DNA of 64,000 nucleotides from Candidatus Enterococcus willemsii (GTDB taxonomy: Bacteria > Bacillota > Bacilli > Lactobacillales > Enterococcaceae): the NCBI RefSeq assembly GCF_009933335.1, contig NZ_MAEL01000023.1, forward strand, positions 1 to 64,000, in the 5' to 3' direction. The notes beneath the pieces are model-generated. The model did no database searches. It saw only the letters and a program-made list of their open reading frames with translations, and was not told the origin of the DNA. Numbering within the stretch: the stretch's first letter is position 1; the number at the start of each line of letters is the position of its first letter. The position numbers were made by a program, and so were the translations under genes. Below, one piece after another: positions 7,947-16,273 of the stretch.

Positions 7947-10298
7947 ATGATTGAAAAAAAAGCAGAGGGGATTGTGGCAAAACCACCAGATACTGAGAAA
8001 AAATCAACCATTAAAAAATACCGTAATCAAATTTGGATCTTGGTTACTATTTTCTTGAATTTTATTTATCTTTATTGGCGGATCCGTTACACGCTACCTT
8101 TTGGATATGGAGTTATTTCATTAACTATTGGGATTGCCTTGATTATTGTTGAAGTGATGGGAGCAATCGAATCATTGGTTCATTACTATAATATGAACAA
8201 AATAGAAAACCCGCCGCTTCCTGAAGTGCCGCTGGAGATGTTTCCAGATGTTGATGTTTATATTGCTACTTATACCGAACCGCTGGATTTGTTATATAAA
8301 ACAATTAATGCATGCAATCATTTAGAGTATCCGGACAAGTCAAAAATACACATTTATTTGTGTGATGATGGACGAAGACCTGAAGCACGTGAATTAGCAG
8401 AGAAAATGGGGATTACGTATTTAGATCGTCCAGATAATAAAGGAGCCAAAGCAGGCAATTTGAATCATGCGATGAGTAAAAGTTCATCACCTTTGATTTT
8501 AACTTTAGATGCAGATATGATTCCTAGACGTATTTTATTGATGCGGATGGTCCCTTATTTTGTGGATGCATGGATCAAAAATCAAACTAGAGACGAAAAA
8601 GATCAAATTAAAATGGGCTTTATTCAATCTCCACAAACGTTTTATAATCCTGATTTATTCCAATACTTTTTGTATTCTGAAAATCGTATTCCTAATGAAC
8701 AAGATTACTTTTATAAAGACATTCAAGTTGCCCGAAATCGTTCGAATAGTGTGATTTATGGTGGTTCTAATACACTGATTAGCCGTGAAGCCTTGGAAAG
8801 TATTGGTGGTTTTTATGAAGATGCGATTACAGAAGATTTTGCAACTGGCATGTTGTTACAAAAAGCAGATTATCGTTGCTATGCCATTAATGAGGAACTA
8901 GCTAGTGGACTTTCACCAACCGATTTTCCTAATCTAATTCAACAACGAATTCGTTGGGCAAGGGGTTGTATTCAAACTGGTCGAAAAATGCATATTTTAT
9001 TGACTAAAGGATTGTCCATTGCGCAAAAAGCCATCTATTGGGCATCGGTTTGGTATTGGTACGCACCAATTAAACGTTTGATTTATATTATGTCGCCGAT
9101 TATGTTTGCCACATTTGGTTTTATGGTTATTAAAACAGATTTAAAACAGATTTTGATTTTTTGGTTACCCATGTATATTTCCAGTACAATTTCCTTACGA
9201 ATGATGAGCCAAGAAATTCGGACTACTAAATGGACCAATATTTATGAAACTGCGATGTTTCCATTTATGTTGTTTCCAGTTTTGAAAGAATTTTTTGGTA
9301 TTTCATTGAAGAAATTTAAAGTGACCAACAAAAGCGGTGTGGATACTGATCGGACAGGTAATTTGTTGTATGGTTTACCATTTATGCTATTTATCCTCTT
9401 ATCAGTCATCGGGGTATTTAATATTATTTATATGATTTTAGCTAGTGGTTCGATGGGGCCGATTGTTATTTTATTTTGGTTAATCGTGAACTTGTTTAAT
9501 TTAGTGATGGCGATGTTTTTTGTGATGGGACGTCGTTACCATCGAACTAGTGAACGTGTGGTATTATCTGAACCAGCAGTTATTTACACGAAGTATCAAG
9601 GACAATTTAGCTGCCAAACGATGGATATGTCAGAAGGTGGCTTGGCTTTATTTTTAGAAGAAGCGATATTTATTGATGATGAGCACGAGGTAAAAATTGC
9701 GGTCACAACTGATACTTATCATGCGGAAGTACAAGCCAAAGTCGCTCATATTGATGAACTCACAGATGGCTGGAAATATGCATTTAGAATTACCGATTTT
9801 AATGAAAGTAAAGATGAGTACATGCAAATATTGTATGATCGTGTGCATACTTTACCAAAAAGTTTACATGCTTCTCATAGTACATTCGATGATTTGCGCT
9901 TAAATATTGTTCGGCGCACACAACCAGTGGTGTATTTTAATCGGAAATCACCTCGTATTATGATGGATGAATACCTGCAGTTATCTACCGGAGGAACTAT
10001 TCATGTGATTAATTTCAATTTTCAGTATTTTGTGACCGATTCTGAACAATTAGATGAATATTTCACTTGTGAGTTGCCAAATGGTGTGACGCTGACATGT
10101 GAGTTTATCAAGCAATTAAGAAATGGTTCATCCTTGTGTCGTGTGACGAACATAGAAGAAATTTATCAAGATGCGACACAAATGAAATTGCTGACAGAGT
10201 GGGCAAACCAGTCGAAAGTGCAATTGCAAAAAGAAGAAGTAGTTGATGACACAAATAATTTAGTAAATGATGTTTTAGGTGGTTATGATGAAAAATAG
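7947..10298 (+). CDS. bcsA: BcsA-type processive glycosyltransferase with PilZ domain
   Basis: The polymerase of the operon: a membrane family-2 glycosyltransferase that polymerises a beta-linked sugar and exports it through its own membrane channel. Motifs are intact: DDG at 140-142, the DAD triad at 188-190, TED at 295-297, and QQRIRW at 332-337. The gating loop FKVTNK (from residue 457), FxVTxK in cellulose synthases, is also present. A PilZ domain follows, with RTSER at 533-537 and DMSEGG at 560-565, so activation by c-di-GMP is expected. Beyond it, residues ~660-760 form a second, degenerate PilZ-like unit (RKSPR at 666-670) without the NxSxxG motif. Cellulose is likely given the GH5 partner, but another beta-1,4 polymer cannot be excluded. 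No BcsB homologue is present. Start ATG 7947 follows AGGAGTGA. Confidence 0.92.
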   Translation: MIEKKAEGIVAKPPDTEKKSTIKKYRNQIWILVTIFLNFIYLYWRIRYTLPFGYGVISLTIGIALIIVEVMGAIESLVHYYNMNKIENPPLPEVPLEMFPDVDVYIATYTEPLDLLYKTINACNHLEYPDKSKIHIYLCDDGRRPEARELAEKMGITYLDRPDNKGAKAGNLNHAMSKSSSPLILTLDADMIPRRILLMRMVPYFVDAWIKNQTRDEKDQIKMGFIQSPQTFYNPDLFQYFLYSENRIPNEQDYFYKDIQVARNRSNSVIYGGSNTLISREALESIGGFYEDAITEDFATGMLLQKADYRCYAINEELASGLSPTDFPNLIQQRIRWARGCIQTGRKMHILLTKGLSIAQKAIYWASVWYWYAPIKRLIYIMSPIMFATFGFMVIKTDLKQILIFWLPMYISSTISLRMMSQEIRTTKWTNIYETAMFPFMLFPVLKEFFGISLKKFKVTNKSGVDTDRTGNLLYGLPFMLFILLSVIGVFNIIYMILASGSMGPIVILFWLIVNLFNLVMAMFFVMGRRYHRTSERVVLSEPAVIYTKYQGQFSCQTMDMSEGGLALFLEEAIFIDDEHEVKIAVTTDTYHAEVQAKVAHIDELTDGWKYAFRITDFNESKDEYMQILYDRVHTLPKSLHASHSTFDDLRLNIVRRTQPVVYFNRKSPRIMMDEYLQLSTGGTIHVINFNFQYFVTDSEQLDEYFTCELPNGVTLTCEFIKQLRNGSSLCRVTNIEEIYQDATQMKLLTEWANQSKVQLQKEEVVDDTNNLVNDVLGGYDEK

Positions 10299-11370
10299 CT
10301 ATAAATACGGGCTGTTACTGTTACTTTGCATCATCATAGGAATGGGAGGATTTTGGTGGTTGAGAAAAAGTAATGAAGATCTTCATTTTGCCAAGCAGTT
10401 AAAAGTAGGATGGAATTTAGGAAATACATTTGAAGCACATGATTTGCATATGGCGACCCAAGAGCCTGCAGTGTACGAAATGTATTGGAATAATCCCCTG
10501 ACAACCCCTACATTATTACAAAATATTAAAGCAGCGGGTTTTCAAACAATCCGCATTCCTGTGACATGGGAAGAACATGTAAATGAAGAGTTTCAGATTA
10601 ATGAAGAATGGTTGGAACGAATTGTTGAAGTGGTTGATGAAAGTTTGGATGCTGGGTTATTTGTTATCTTAAATGCGCATCATGATAAATGGTACACGCC
10701 TGATAGAAATAATTTCGAAGAGGCAAAGGAAAAGATGACCCGTTTATGGACGCAATTAAGCAAACGATTTGAAGAATACGACGAACGTTTACTTTTTGAG
10801 AGTATGAATGAACCTCGCTTGATTGACACGCATGATGAGTGGACGACTGGACCTTATGAAGCCCAGAAAATGGTCAATCAGTTAAACGATGTTTTTGTTC
10901 AAACCGTCCGTCAAACAGGGAAGATGAACCGCATGCGTTATCTCCTGTTACCAACCTATGCTGCTCGTTATGAAACAGCTGCACTGGAAGCTTTCAAATT
11001 GCCAAACGATTCGCATCTAATGGTCTCTATTCATTTGTATGCACCAGCTGCATTTGCCCAAAGTGATAATAGTGAGAGTCATTTTGATTTAGAAAAAGAT
11101 ACCCAACAAATCGATGATTTTTTTGCAGACGTTAAGCAACTTTTTATTAAGAAGAAAATTCCAGTTGTTATTACTGAATTTGCCGCAAGTGATAAGGAGA
11201 ATTTGGATGATCGGGTTCGTTGGACCAACTATATTGTTGAAAAAGCTACTAAGTTAGGGATTCCTTACATTTGGTGGGATTCAGGTGGAAAGAATCAAAC
11301 ATATGGTTTGTATGACCGTTATCAAGAAAAGTGGTTGTTTCCAGAAATCCTAGACGTACTTATCCCTTAA
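10285..11370 (+). CDS. Glycoside hydrolase family 5 endoglucanase, membrane anchored
   Basis: A 361-residue GH5 enzyme with one N-terminal anchor, expected to cut beta-1,4-glucan outside the cell. Family marks are VGWNLGNTFEA, NAHHDKWY, the acid/base in ESMNEPR (Glu176), the nucleophile in VITEFAAS (Glu298), and a sugar-stacking Trp in IWWDSGG. It overlaps the synthase gene by 14 bases and starts at ATG 10285 or 10288 behind TTAGGTGG. Cellulose synthesis operons nearly always carry such a hydrolase; in clostridial ccs operons it is the GH5 enzyme CcsZ. It is the best evidence that the product is cellulose-like. Confidence 0.92.
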   Translation: MMKNSYKYGLLLLLCIIIGMGGFWWLRKSNEDLHFAKQLKVGWNLGNTFEAHDLHMATQEPAVYEMYWNNPLTTPTLLQNIKAAGFQTIRIPVTWEEHVNEEFQINEEWLERIVEVVDESLDAGLFVILNAHHDKWYTPDRNNFEEAKEKMTRLWTQLSKRFEEYDERLLFESMNEPRLIDTHDEWTTGPYEAQKMVNQLNDVFVQTVRQTGKMNRMRYLLLPTYAARYETAALEAFKLPNDSHLMVSIHLYAPAAFAQSDNSESHFDLEKDTQQIDDFFADVKQLFIKKKIPVVITEFAASDKENLDDRVRWTNYIVEKATKLGIPYIWWDSGGKNQTYGLYDRYQEKWLFPEILDVLIP

Positions 11371-11427
11371 AACGAAGAATCTACGAACAATAAGCGTAGA
11401 AAAATAAAATAATATATTGATTTCTGA

Positions 11428-11456
11428 TTGACAAATAATTGATTCTATTGTAAATT
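11428..11456 (+). promoter_or_regulatory. Promoter of the metQ leader
   Basis: TTGACA at 11428-11433 and TAAATT at 11451-11456 are 17 bp apart, placing transcription start near 11463, just before the T-box leader. A short stem TCTACG/CGTAGA (11380-11400) follows the preceding gene but has no U-tract, so termination there is doubtful. Confidence 0.6.
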
Positions 11457-11477
11457 ATGAATCAATAGCATATTCGT

Positions 11478-11734
11478 CCATTGAAGAGAAGAGTAATTTT
11501 TGAAAGCTTACAAGAGAGGTTCTGGTTGGTGTAAAGAACTAAGTAGTAGGAAATGAAGATGGTCTCGGAGGATAAATCATCGATAGGTAGATGATTTCGA
11601 CAGGTTCAATCGTTATCTTGAACGCCATTTCAATTACTTGAGATGGATAGAGGGAAGTTTTGACTTCCGAAAAAAGGTGGTACCGCGTTTATTCGTCCTT
11701 TTATCAGTTTAGACTGGTAAAAGGACTTTTTTTT
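11478..11734 (+). ncRNA. T-box riboswitch leader, probably methionine
   Basis: The conserved T-box AGGTGGTACCGCG is at 11675-11687. It is followed by a terminator hairpin, GTCCTTTT against AAAAGGAC, with a U-tract ending at 11734. The upstream part has the long Stem I region with AGAGAGG, a GGTTGGTGTAAAG apical stretch, and candidate ATG specifier triplets at 11553-11555 and 11559-11561. Uncharged tRNA bound to the leader would favour antitermination. The methionine assignment rests on the ATG triplets and the downstream MetQ gene. Confidence 0.9.
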
Positions 11735-11795
11735 ATCTAAATATTTTTTCTTAAATAAGAAAATTTAATAAAATACAAATAAGGAGCGAGATAAA

Positions 11796-12638
11796 ATGAA
11801 AAAATTCAAAAAAGTATTAAGTTTAGGATTCTTAGGGGCAGCCTTTTTAGGGCTGGCAGCTTGTTCATCAGGAAACAGTAGTTCAGATTCTTCAAGCGAA
11901 GCAGAAAAAGAAGTGATTACAGTAGGTGCTTCAGCAACCCCCCATGCAGAAATTTTAGAGCAAGTGAAAGACCAAATGGCGGATAAGGGATATGACTTGA
12001 AGATTAAAGTATTCGATGATTATGTTATACCAAATACTGCTTTAAATGATGGTGATTTGGATGCAAACTTTTTCCAACATTTACCATATTTGGAAAATTT
12101 CAATGAAGAACATGGGATGGATTTAGTATCAGTTGGTGGGATTCACTTTGAACCATTAGGCATTTATCCCGGAAAAGTTGATTCACTAGATGACATTAGC
12201 AAAGGTGGCGAAGTATCGATTCCAAACGACGCTACAAACGGGGCACGTGCATTGTTGTTACTTGAAGAAGCCGGATTAATCAAATTGAAAGATGATGCAG
12301 ACATCACTGCAACAACAAAAGATATTGTTGAAAATCCAAAAGACTTAAAGATCGTTGAATTAGACGCTTCTCAAATTGCTCGTGCTATTCAAGATGTAGA
12401 TGTGGCAGTCATTAATGCGAACTATGCATTGGAAGCTGATTTTAATGTTGAAACAGATGCGTTGTTAAATGAAGATAAAGAGTCGAAAGCAGCTCAAACA
12501 TATGCGAATATTATTGCAGTCAAACCAGAAGATAAAGACAGTGAAGCGATTAAAGCGTTACTTGAAGCGTTGCAATCAGATGAAGTACGTGACTTTATCA
12601 ATGATAACTACAAAGGTGCGGTTGTTCCATTATTTTAA
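11796..12638 (+). CDS. metQ: MetQ/NlpA-family methionine-binding lipoprotein
   Basis: The substrate-binding subunit of a methionine ABC importer, tethered to the outer face of the membrane. The signal peptide ends in a lipobox, LAAC, with the modified Cys at residue 23, followed by a Ser-rich linker and an NlpA domain (VGASATPHAEIL, the DANFFQHLPYL region, INANYA). It is 280 residues, a normal length, with the ribosome site AAGGAG upstream of ATG. The T-box leader makes its expression depend on methionyl-tRNA charging. The ATPase (MetN) and permease (MetI) genes are not adjacent, so it must work with a transporter encoded elsewhere. Confidence 0.93.
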   Translation: MKKFKKVLSLGFLGAAFLGLAACSSGNSSSDSSSEAEKEVITVGASATPHAEILEQVKDQMADKGYDLKIKVFDDYVIPNTALNDGDLDANFFQHLPYLENFNEEHGMDLVSVGGIHFEPLGIYPGKVDSLDDISKGGEVSIPNDATNGARALLLLEEAGLIKLKDDADITATTKDIVENPKDLKIVELDASQIARAIQDVDVAVINANYALEADFNVETDALLNEDKESKAAQTYANIIAVKPEDKDSEAIKALLEALQSDEVRDFINDNYKGAVVPLF

Positions 12639-12644
12639 TCATCA

Positions 12645-12677
12645 AGAGTCGTAAGGCAACTTACGGCTCTTTTTTTG
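12645..12677 (+). terminator. Rho-independent terminator after metQ
   Basis: AGAGTCGTAAG (12645-12655) pairs with CTTACGGCTCT (12660-12670) around GCAA, followed by seven T. Confidence 0.9.
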
Positions 12678-12684
12678 TTATACT
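12676..12684 (+). promoter_or_regulatory. Extended -10 promoter of the DUF6157 gene
   Basis: TGTTATACT forms an extended -10 element immediately after the metQ terminator and about 29 bases before the next ATG. No clear -35 is seen, as expected for this promoter type. Confidence 0.55.
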
Positions 12685-12712
12685 AGTGAAAACAAGTTAG
12701 GAGGAAAAGTAG

Positions 12713-13102
12713 ATGAACCTTCATACAACAAACTATTTTGATACCTTTATTTCTGTACCAGCGGATTGTCCAGTAACGATAGCTGAAATCCCTCCACAAA
12801 GAAAACAACCGACCGTTGCTAGAAAGCAATATGATTTATTGCGCATACCTTATAAATATACGTCAGATGAATTGATTTACTTAACAACAGGTGAACCCAA
12901 AGGATTGACGTGGGAGGAATTTTTTTCAAAAGGACAAGCCTGCATGCGTGCCTCATCGCTTGTAAAGCGCTATGGTTGGGGGATTCATTGCAATCATGAA
13001 GGGAAGATTGCACGCTATGCAGTAGAATCTCCCCAGTACCAACAATTCGCAAATGATACGACGTTAACGCAAATTCAATCAATGAAACGCAAGAAACTGT
13101 GA
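12713..13102 (+). CDS. DUF6157 family protein
   Basis: A 129-residue soluble protein starting MNLHTTNYFDTFISVPADCP, the characteristic opening of DUF6157, a family of unknown function found in many bacteria. It also has GWGIHCNHEGKIARYAVES near the C-terminus. It has no signal peptide or membrane segment. It is a single-gene unit with its own extended -10 promoter, a strong GGAGG and a terminator overlapping its stop codon, so it is not linked to either neighbouring operon. Confidence 0.82.
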   Translation: MNLHTTNYFDTFISVPADCPVTIAEIPPQRKQPTVARKQYDLLRIPYKYTSDELIYLTTGEPKGLTWEEFFSKGQACMRASSLVKRYGWGIHCNHEGKIARYAVESPQYQQFANDTTLTQIQSMKRKKL

Positions 13103-13130
13103 TAGAAAAATCTTCTATCGCAGTTTTTTT
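13095..13130 (+). terminator. Terminator overlapping the DUF6157 stop codon
   Basis: AACTGTGATAGAA (13095-13107) pairs with TTCTATCGCAGTT (13113-13125), followed by a T run. The TGA stop lies in the left arm. Confidence 0.85.
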
Positions 13131-13146
13131 GCTACAATAAGAAGAA

Positions 13147-13166
13147 ATTCATATGGCATTCATATG
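13147..13166 (+). promoter_or_regulatory. Direct-repeat box upstream of the response regulator
   Basis: Two exact copies of ATTCATATG (13147-13155 and 13158-13166) lie 11 bp apart. OmpR-family regulators bind such head-to-tail repeats with about one helical turn between them. A -10-like TACAAT is at 13133-13138, so the box would sit around or just after the transcription start. A related pair is found at 62367-62386. Confidence 0.45.
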
Positions 13167-13199
13167 AAAATGGTTTAATTAAGCCAAGGAGGAAAGAAA

Positions 13200-13853
13200 A
13201 TGACACGTATCCTGTATTTGGAAGATGAAGCAATTATGAGGGAAGTCGTTTGTGAATACTTAGGACTAAATGAAACCTATCAAGTAGATGTCGCCGTAAA
13301 TGGCAAAGAAGCCCTGCAATTACTTGAAGAGAACCGTTATGATGTAGCGATACTAGATATTATGGTACCGTTTATTTCAGGTTTAGATATTTTAGAACAA
13401 TTAGCAAGCTTACAAGAAAATTGCGGCTCAATTATGTTAACGGCCTTAGGAGATGAAAATAGCCAATTAGAAGCTTTCAATCGTTTGGCGGATGATTATA
13501 TTATCAAGCCATTTTCTCCAATGTTGTTATTAAAACGAATTGAAGCAGTATTAAGAAGAACTCAAGCAATTGCTGTACAGCAAGGTTTAGAAGTGAAACA
13601 AGAAAATTTCCAAGTCTATTATAATCAAGAATCCTTGCAACTGACGGTAACGGAATTTTTATTGTTTGATACCATGTATCAACATCCAAAGCGCGTGTAC
13701 ACAAGAGAACATTTGTTAACTGTTATTGCACCAGATGACTTTATGGTGAGCGATCGGGTGATTGATGCTCATATCAAAAATTTACGAAAAAAATTGCCTA
13801 TTGCCGTCATCAAAACCGTCATCGGTGCCGGATACTGTTACGAGGAGGTGTAA
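13200..13853 (+). CDS. OmpR-family response regulator
   Basis: A 217-residue two-domain regulator. The receiver keeps its acidic pocket (EDE at 8-10), phospho-acceptor Asp53 in ILDIMVP, the switch Thr in IMLTAL, and Lys103 in IIKPF. A winged-helix DNA-binding domain follows (residues ~125-217, ending KTVIGAGYCYEEV). It is phosphorylated by the sensor kinase encoded two bases downstream. It probably controls its own operon through the ATTCATATG repeats and perhaps the exporter at 62436. The signal is unknown. Confidence 0.93.
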   Translation: MTRILYLEDEAIMREVVCEYLGLNETYQVDVAVNGKEALQLLEENRYDVAILDIMVPFISGLDILEQLASLQENCGSIMLTALGDENSQLEAFNRLADDYIIKPFSPMLLLKRIEAVLRRTQAIAVQQGLEVKQENFQVYYNQESLQLTVTEFLLFDTMYQHPKRVYTREHLLTVIAPDDFMVSDRVIDAHIKNLRKKLPIAVIKTVIGAGYCYEEV

Positions 13854-13854
13854 G

Positions 13855-15432
13855 ATGTCTATTACGAGAAAAACAGCCATCTATACTTCGCTGACAACGC
13901 TATTGATTGGACTTTTAATTATCAGCTATTTTTTATGGATGTTACCTGGATTATATACGAAATATAAAATGGACAAGTATTTACAGACGGTAGAAGATGT
14001 GCAACGACGCTTTATAAAAGGTAAAACTTTTGCAGATGGCTACCAATTGTCAGATAACTTTGTTTTAACAAGTGTGAAATTACCTGCTACAGGAGAAAAA
14101 CTCCAAGTTTCGACGCCCAATGCTTCATTTGATATCACATTAAAAGCACCCGAACTGCAATCATTTTACAAGGAGCTTCAAACGGTTTTTCAATCGATAG
14201 ATGAGGAAAACAACGAGAAATTATTTAATTCCGTTGATTTTGAACCTGTGAAAGATTTTTTCGAAGAAATGTACCAAACCCTCAATCAAGAAACCGTGGA
14301 GATTCAAAATATCGAAACGTATCCGTTTAAGATAATTGATGGTTCGGAAAATGAAGACATTTATATGACAGCAGATGATATTTTAATTATCGGCGGCACG
14401 ATTGAGCAAAATACAACAAGTTATGCTAGTTATTATGCGGTGAAAGAAGAGAAAGGCGATATCTATGTGACATTTGCTTCAGCAATGACACCAAAATTAA
14501 ATGAATTAGTGCCAATTGTTTTACAAAGTATTCCAATGATTGTTGCCGTATTAGTTGTTCTTTCATTGTTGATTGCCCGTTGGTTTAGCCGAAAATTAGC
14601 CAAACCAGTTGAACTATTAGCAAGTCAGGCAAGAAATCGCAAAGATGAGAAGCAAGTCTTTCAACAACCTAATAAAGGCGATGAATTTGAAGTGTTAGAA
14701 AATGCCTTGAACCAAATGCACCATGAATTACAAGAAAACTTGTTGCAACTGCACCAACAAAATCATCAATTAGAAGAAATGAATCAAAAGCAACGTCTCT
14801 TATTAACCAATGCTTCACATCAATTAAAAACACCAATTGCAACTGCCTCATTACTGATTGAAAGTATGATTCACAAAGTTGGTAAATACCGAGACAGAGA
14901 TACGTATTTACCGGATATTTTAAAACAAATCCAACAAATGCAACTGATTGTCCAACAGTTAATGTATTTATTTGAAGAACCGACACAAGAAGTAAATGAA
15001 TCTTTGGCTATAGATGCCTTAATTCACCAAGTTTGGCAAAATTATGAAGCAAAAAGCCACCAACGCCAATTAAGCGTGGAAATAGAAGTTGTTCCAGTGA
15101 CTATCGAGACTAGTGAATTATTTGTTTCAATCGTTGATAATTTAGTTCAAAATGCGGTGAAATATACACCACGAGGTCACCGTATTCTGATTCAATTAAC
15201 ATCCAATAATTTACGTGTCGTTAGTCAAGGAGCTAAGATTCAGCCACAATTAATTGCACATATTCAAGAACCGTTTATTCGTGACAACAGTGAAGAAGAA
15301 GCTGGTACCGGTTTAGGATTATATTTAGTTGACCGATTTGTTAGGATGCTAGGAATGCGTTGGGAAATTAAAAATACCGAACAAGGAGTAGAGACATTAG
15401 TAGAATGGAGGAACGAACATGATTACAATTGA
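13855..15432 (+). CDS. Membrane sensor histidine kinase
   Basis: A 525-residue sensor with a membrane segment near residues 8-30, an extracellular domain of about 200 residues, a second membrane segment (about 218-238), a HAMP-like linker, then HisKA with NASHQLKTPIA (His322). The ATPase domain has the N box DNLVQNAVKYTPRG and the G box GTGLGLYLVDR (from residue 484). The frame is open from 13762, inside the regulator gene, but the ATG at 13855 sits behind GAGGAGGTG and is the clear start. It forms a pair with the upstream regulator and overlaps the downstream ABC gene by 14 bases, so the exporter is likely its output. Confidence 0.93.
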   Translation: MSITRKTAIYTSLTTLLIGLLIISYFLWMLPGLYTKYKMDKYLQTVEDVQRRFIKGKTFADGYQLSDNFVLTSVKLPATGEKLQVSTPNASFDITLKAPELQSFYKELQTVFQSIDEENNEKLFNSVDFEPVKDFFEEMYQTLNQETVEIQNIETYPFKIIDGSENEDIYMTADDILIIGGTIEQNTTSYASYYAVKEEKGDIYVTFASAMTPKLNELVPIVLQSIPMIVAVLVVLSLLIARWFSRKLAKPVELLASQARNRKDEKQVFQQPNKGDEFEVLENALNQMHHELQENLLQLHQQNHQLEEMNQKQRLLLTNASHQLKTPIATASLLIESMIHKVGKYRDRDTYLPDILKQIQQMQLIVQQLMYLFEEPTQEVNESLAIDALIHQVWQNYEAKSHQRQLSVEIEVVPVTIETSELFVSIVDNLVQNAVKYTPRGHRILIQLTSNNLRVVSQGAKIQPQLIAHIQEPFIRDNSEEEAGTGLGLYLVDRFVRMLGMRWEIKNTEQGVETLVEWRNEHDYN

Positions 15433-16273
15433 ACAGTTAAGAGTCCGATATAAAGCAACAACGGCCTTGGATATTGATACACCTATTATTATCCAACCAT
15501 CTGATCGAATCGGGATTATTGGATCAAATGGTGCCGGTAAGACCACATTTATTAAAGCTTGTTTAGGTCTAATCAAGTATGAAGGTAAAATTATATCTGA
15601 TGTAAAGCCAGAACAAATGGCGGTGCATATGCAATTTAACCACTACATTGATACGGTTAACTGCAAGGTTATTTTAGAAGCTGTTTTACAGACAACCTAC
15701 AAAACGAATTCAAAATTGCAAGAATTGGTTCAATTTTTTACCTTTGAAGAAAATTTAAAGAAAAAATTCAAAGATTTATCTGGGGGTCAAAAACAACGCT
15801 TTACATTAATTCTAGTACTCATGCAGGATGCACCGGTGACATTCTTTGACGAAGTAACAACTGGCTTGGATTTTGAAACCCGCAGTGCATTAATTCAAAA
15901 GATTTTGCAGTGGTATGAGCATAAAGAATCAGCGATTTTATTTGTGACTCATTATTATCAAGAATTGGAGCAGTTAACGAATAAATTGATGATTTTACAT
16001 GAAGGAAAAGTGGTTGCGTTTGATTCACATCGGAAACTTTTTGAAACTTACTGTGGTCATTCTGTGATTACTTTTGATCAAAATAGCCGTTTGAATTTAG
16101 AAAATTATCGTCAAATCATTGCTCCACAAGATACAATTGCAGTGGCATGTGATAGCAAAGAAGAAGAGCTTGCATTGACTCGTTATTTAATCGAACAAGA
16201 AATGAATTTTAAGCGGAGCAATCAAGATATTGAGTTGCTGACATTGAATGCGATTGGAGGTCATCCAAAATGA
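15419..16273 (+). CDS. ABC transporter ATP-binding protein
   Basis: A 284-residue ATPase with Walker A GSNGAGKTT (Lys41), signature LSGGQKQR, Walker B VTFFDE, and a His switch in FVTHYYQE. The C-terminal ~75 residues are an extension typical of drug or antibiotic exporters. It drives the permease encoded by the overlapping next gene. Its place in an operon with a two-component system suggests inducible export of, or defence against, a compound sensed at the membrane. The substrate cannot be read from the sequence. Confidence 0.9.
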   Translation: MITIEQLRVRYKATTALDIDTPIIIQPSDRIGIIGSNGAGKTTFIKACLGLIKYEGKIISDVKPEQMAVHMQFNHYIDTVNCKVILEAVLQTTYKTNSKLQELVQFFTFEENLKKKFKDLSGGQKQRFTLILVLMQDAPVTFFDEVTTGLDFETRSALIQKILQWYEHKESAILFVTHYYQELEQLTNKLMILHEGKVVAFDSHRKLFETYCGHSVITFDQNSRLNLENYRQIIAPQDTIAVACDSKEEELALTRYLIEQEMNFKRSNQDIELLTLNAIGGHPK

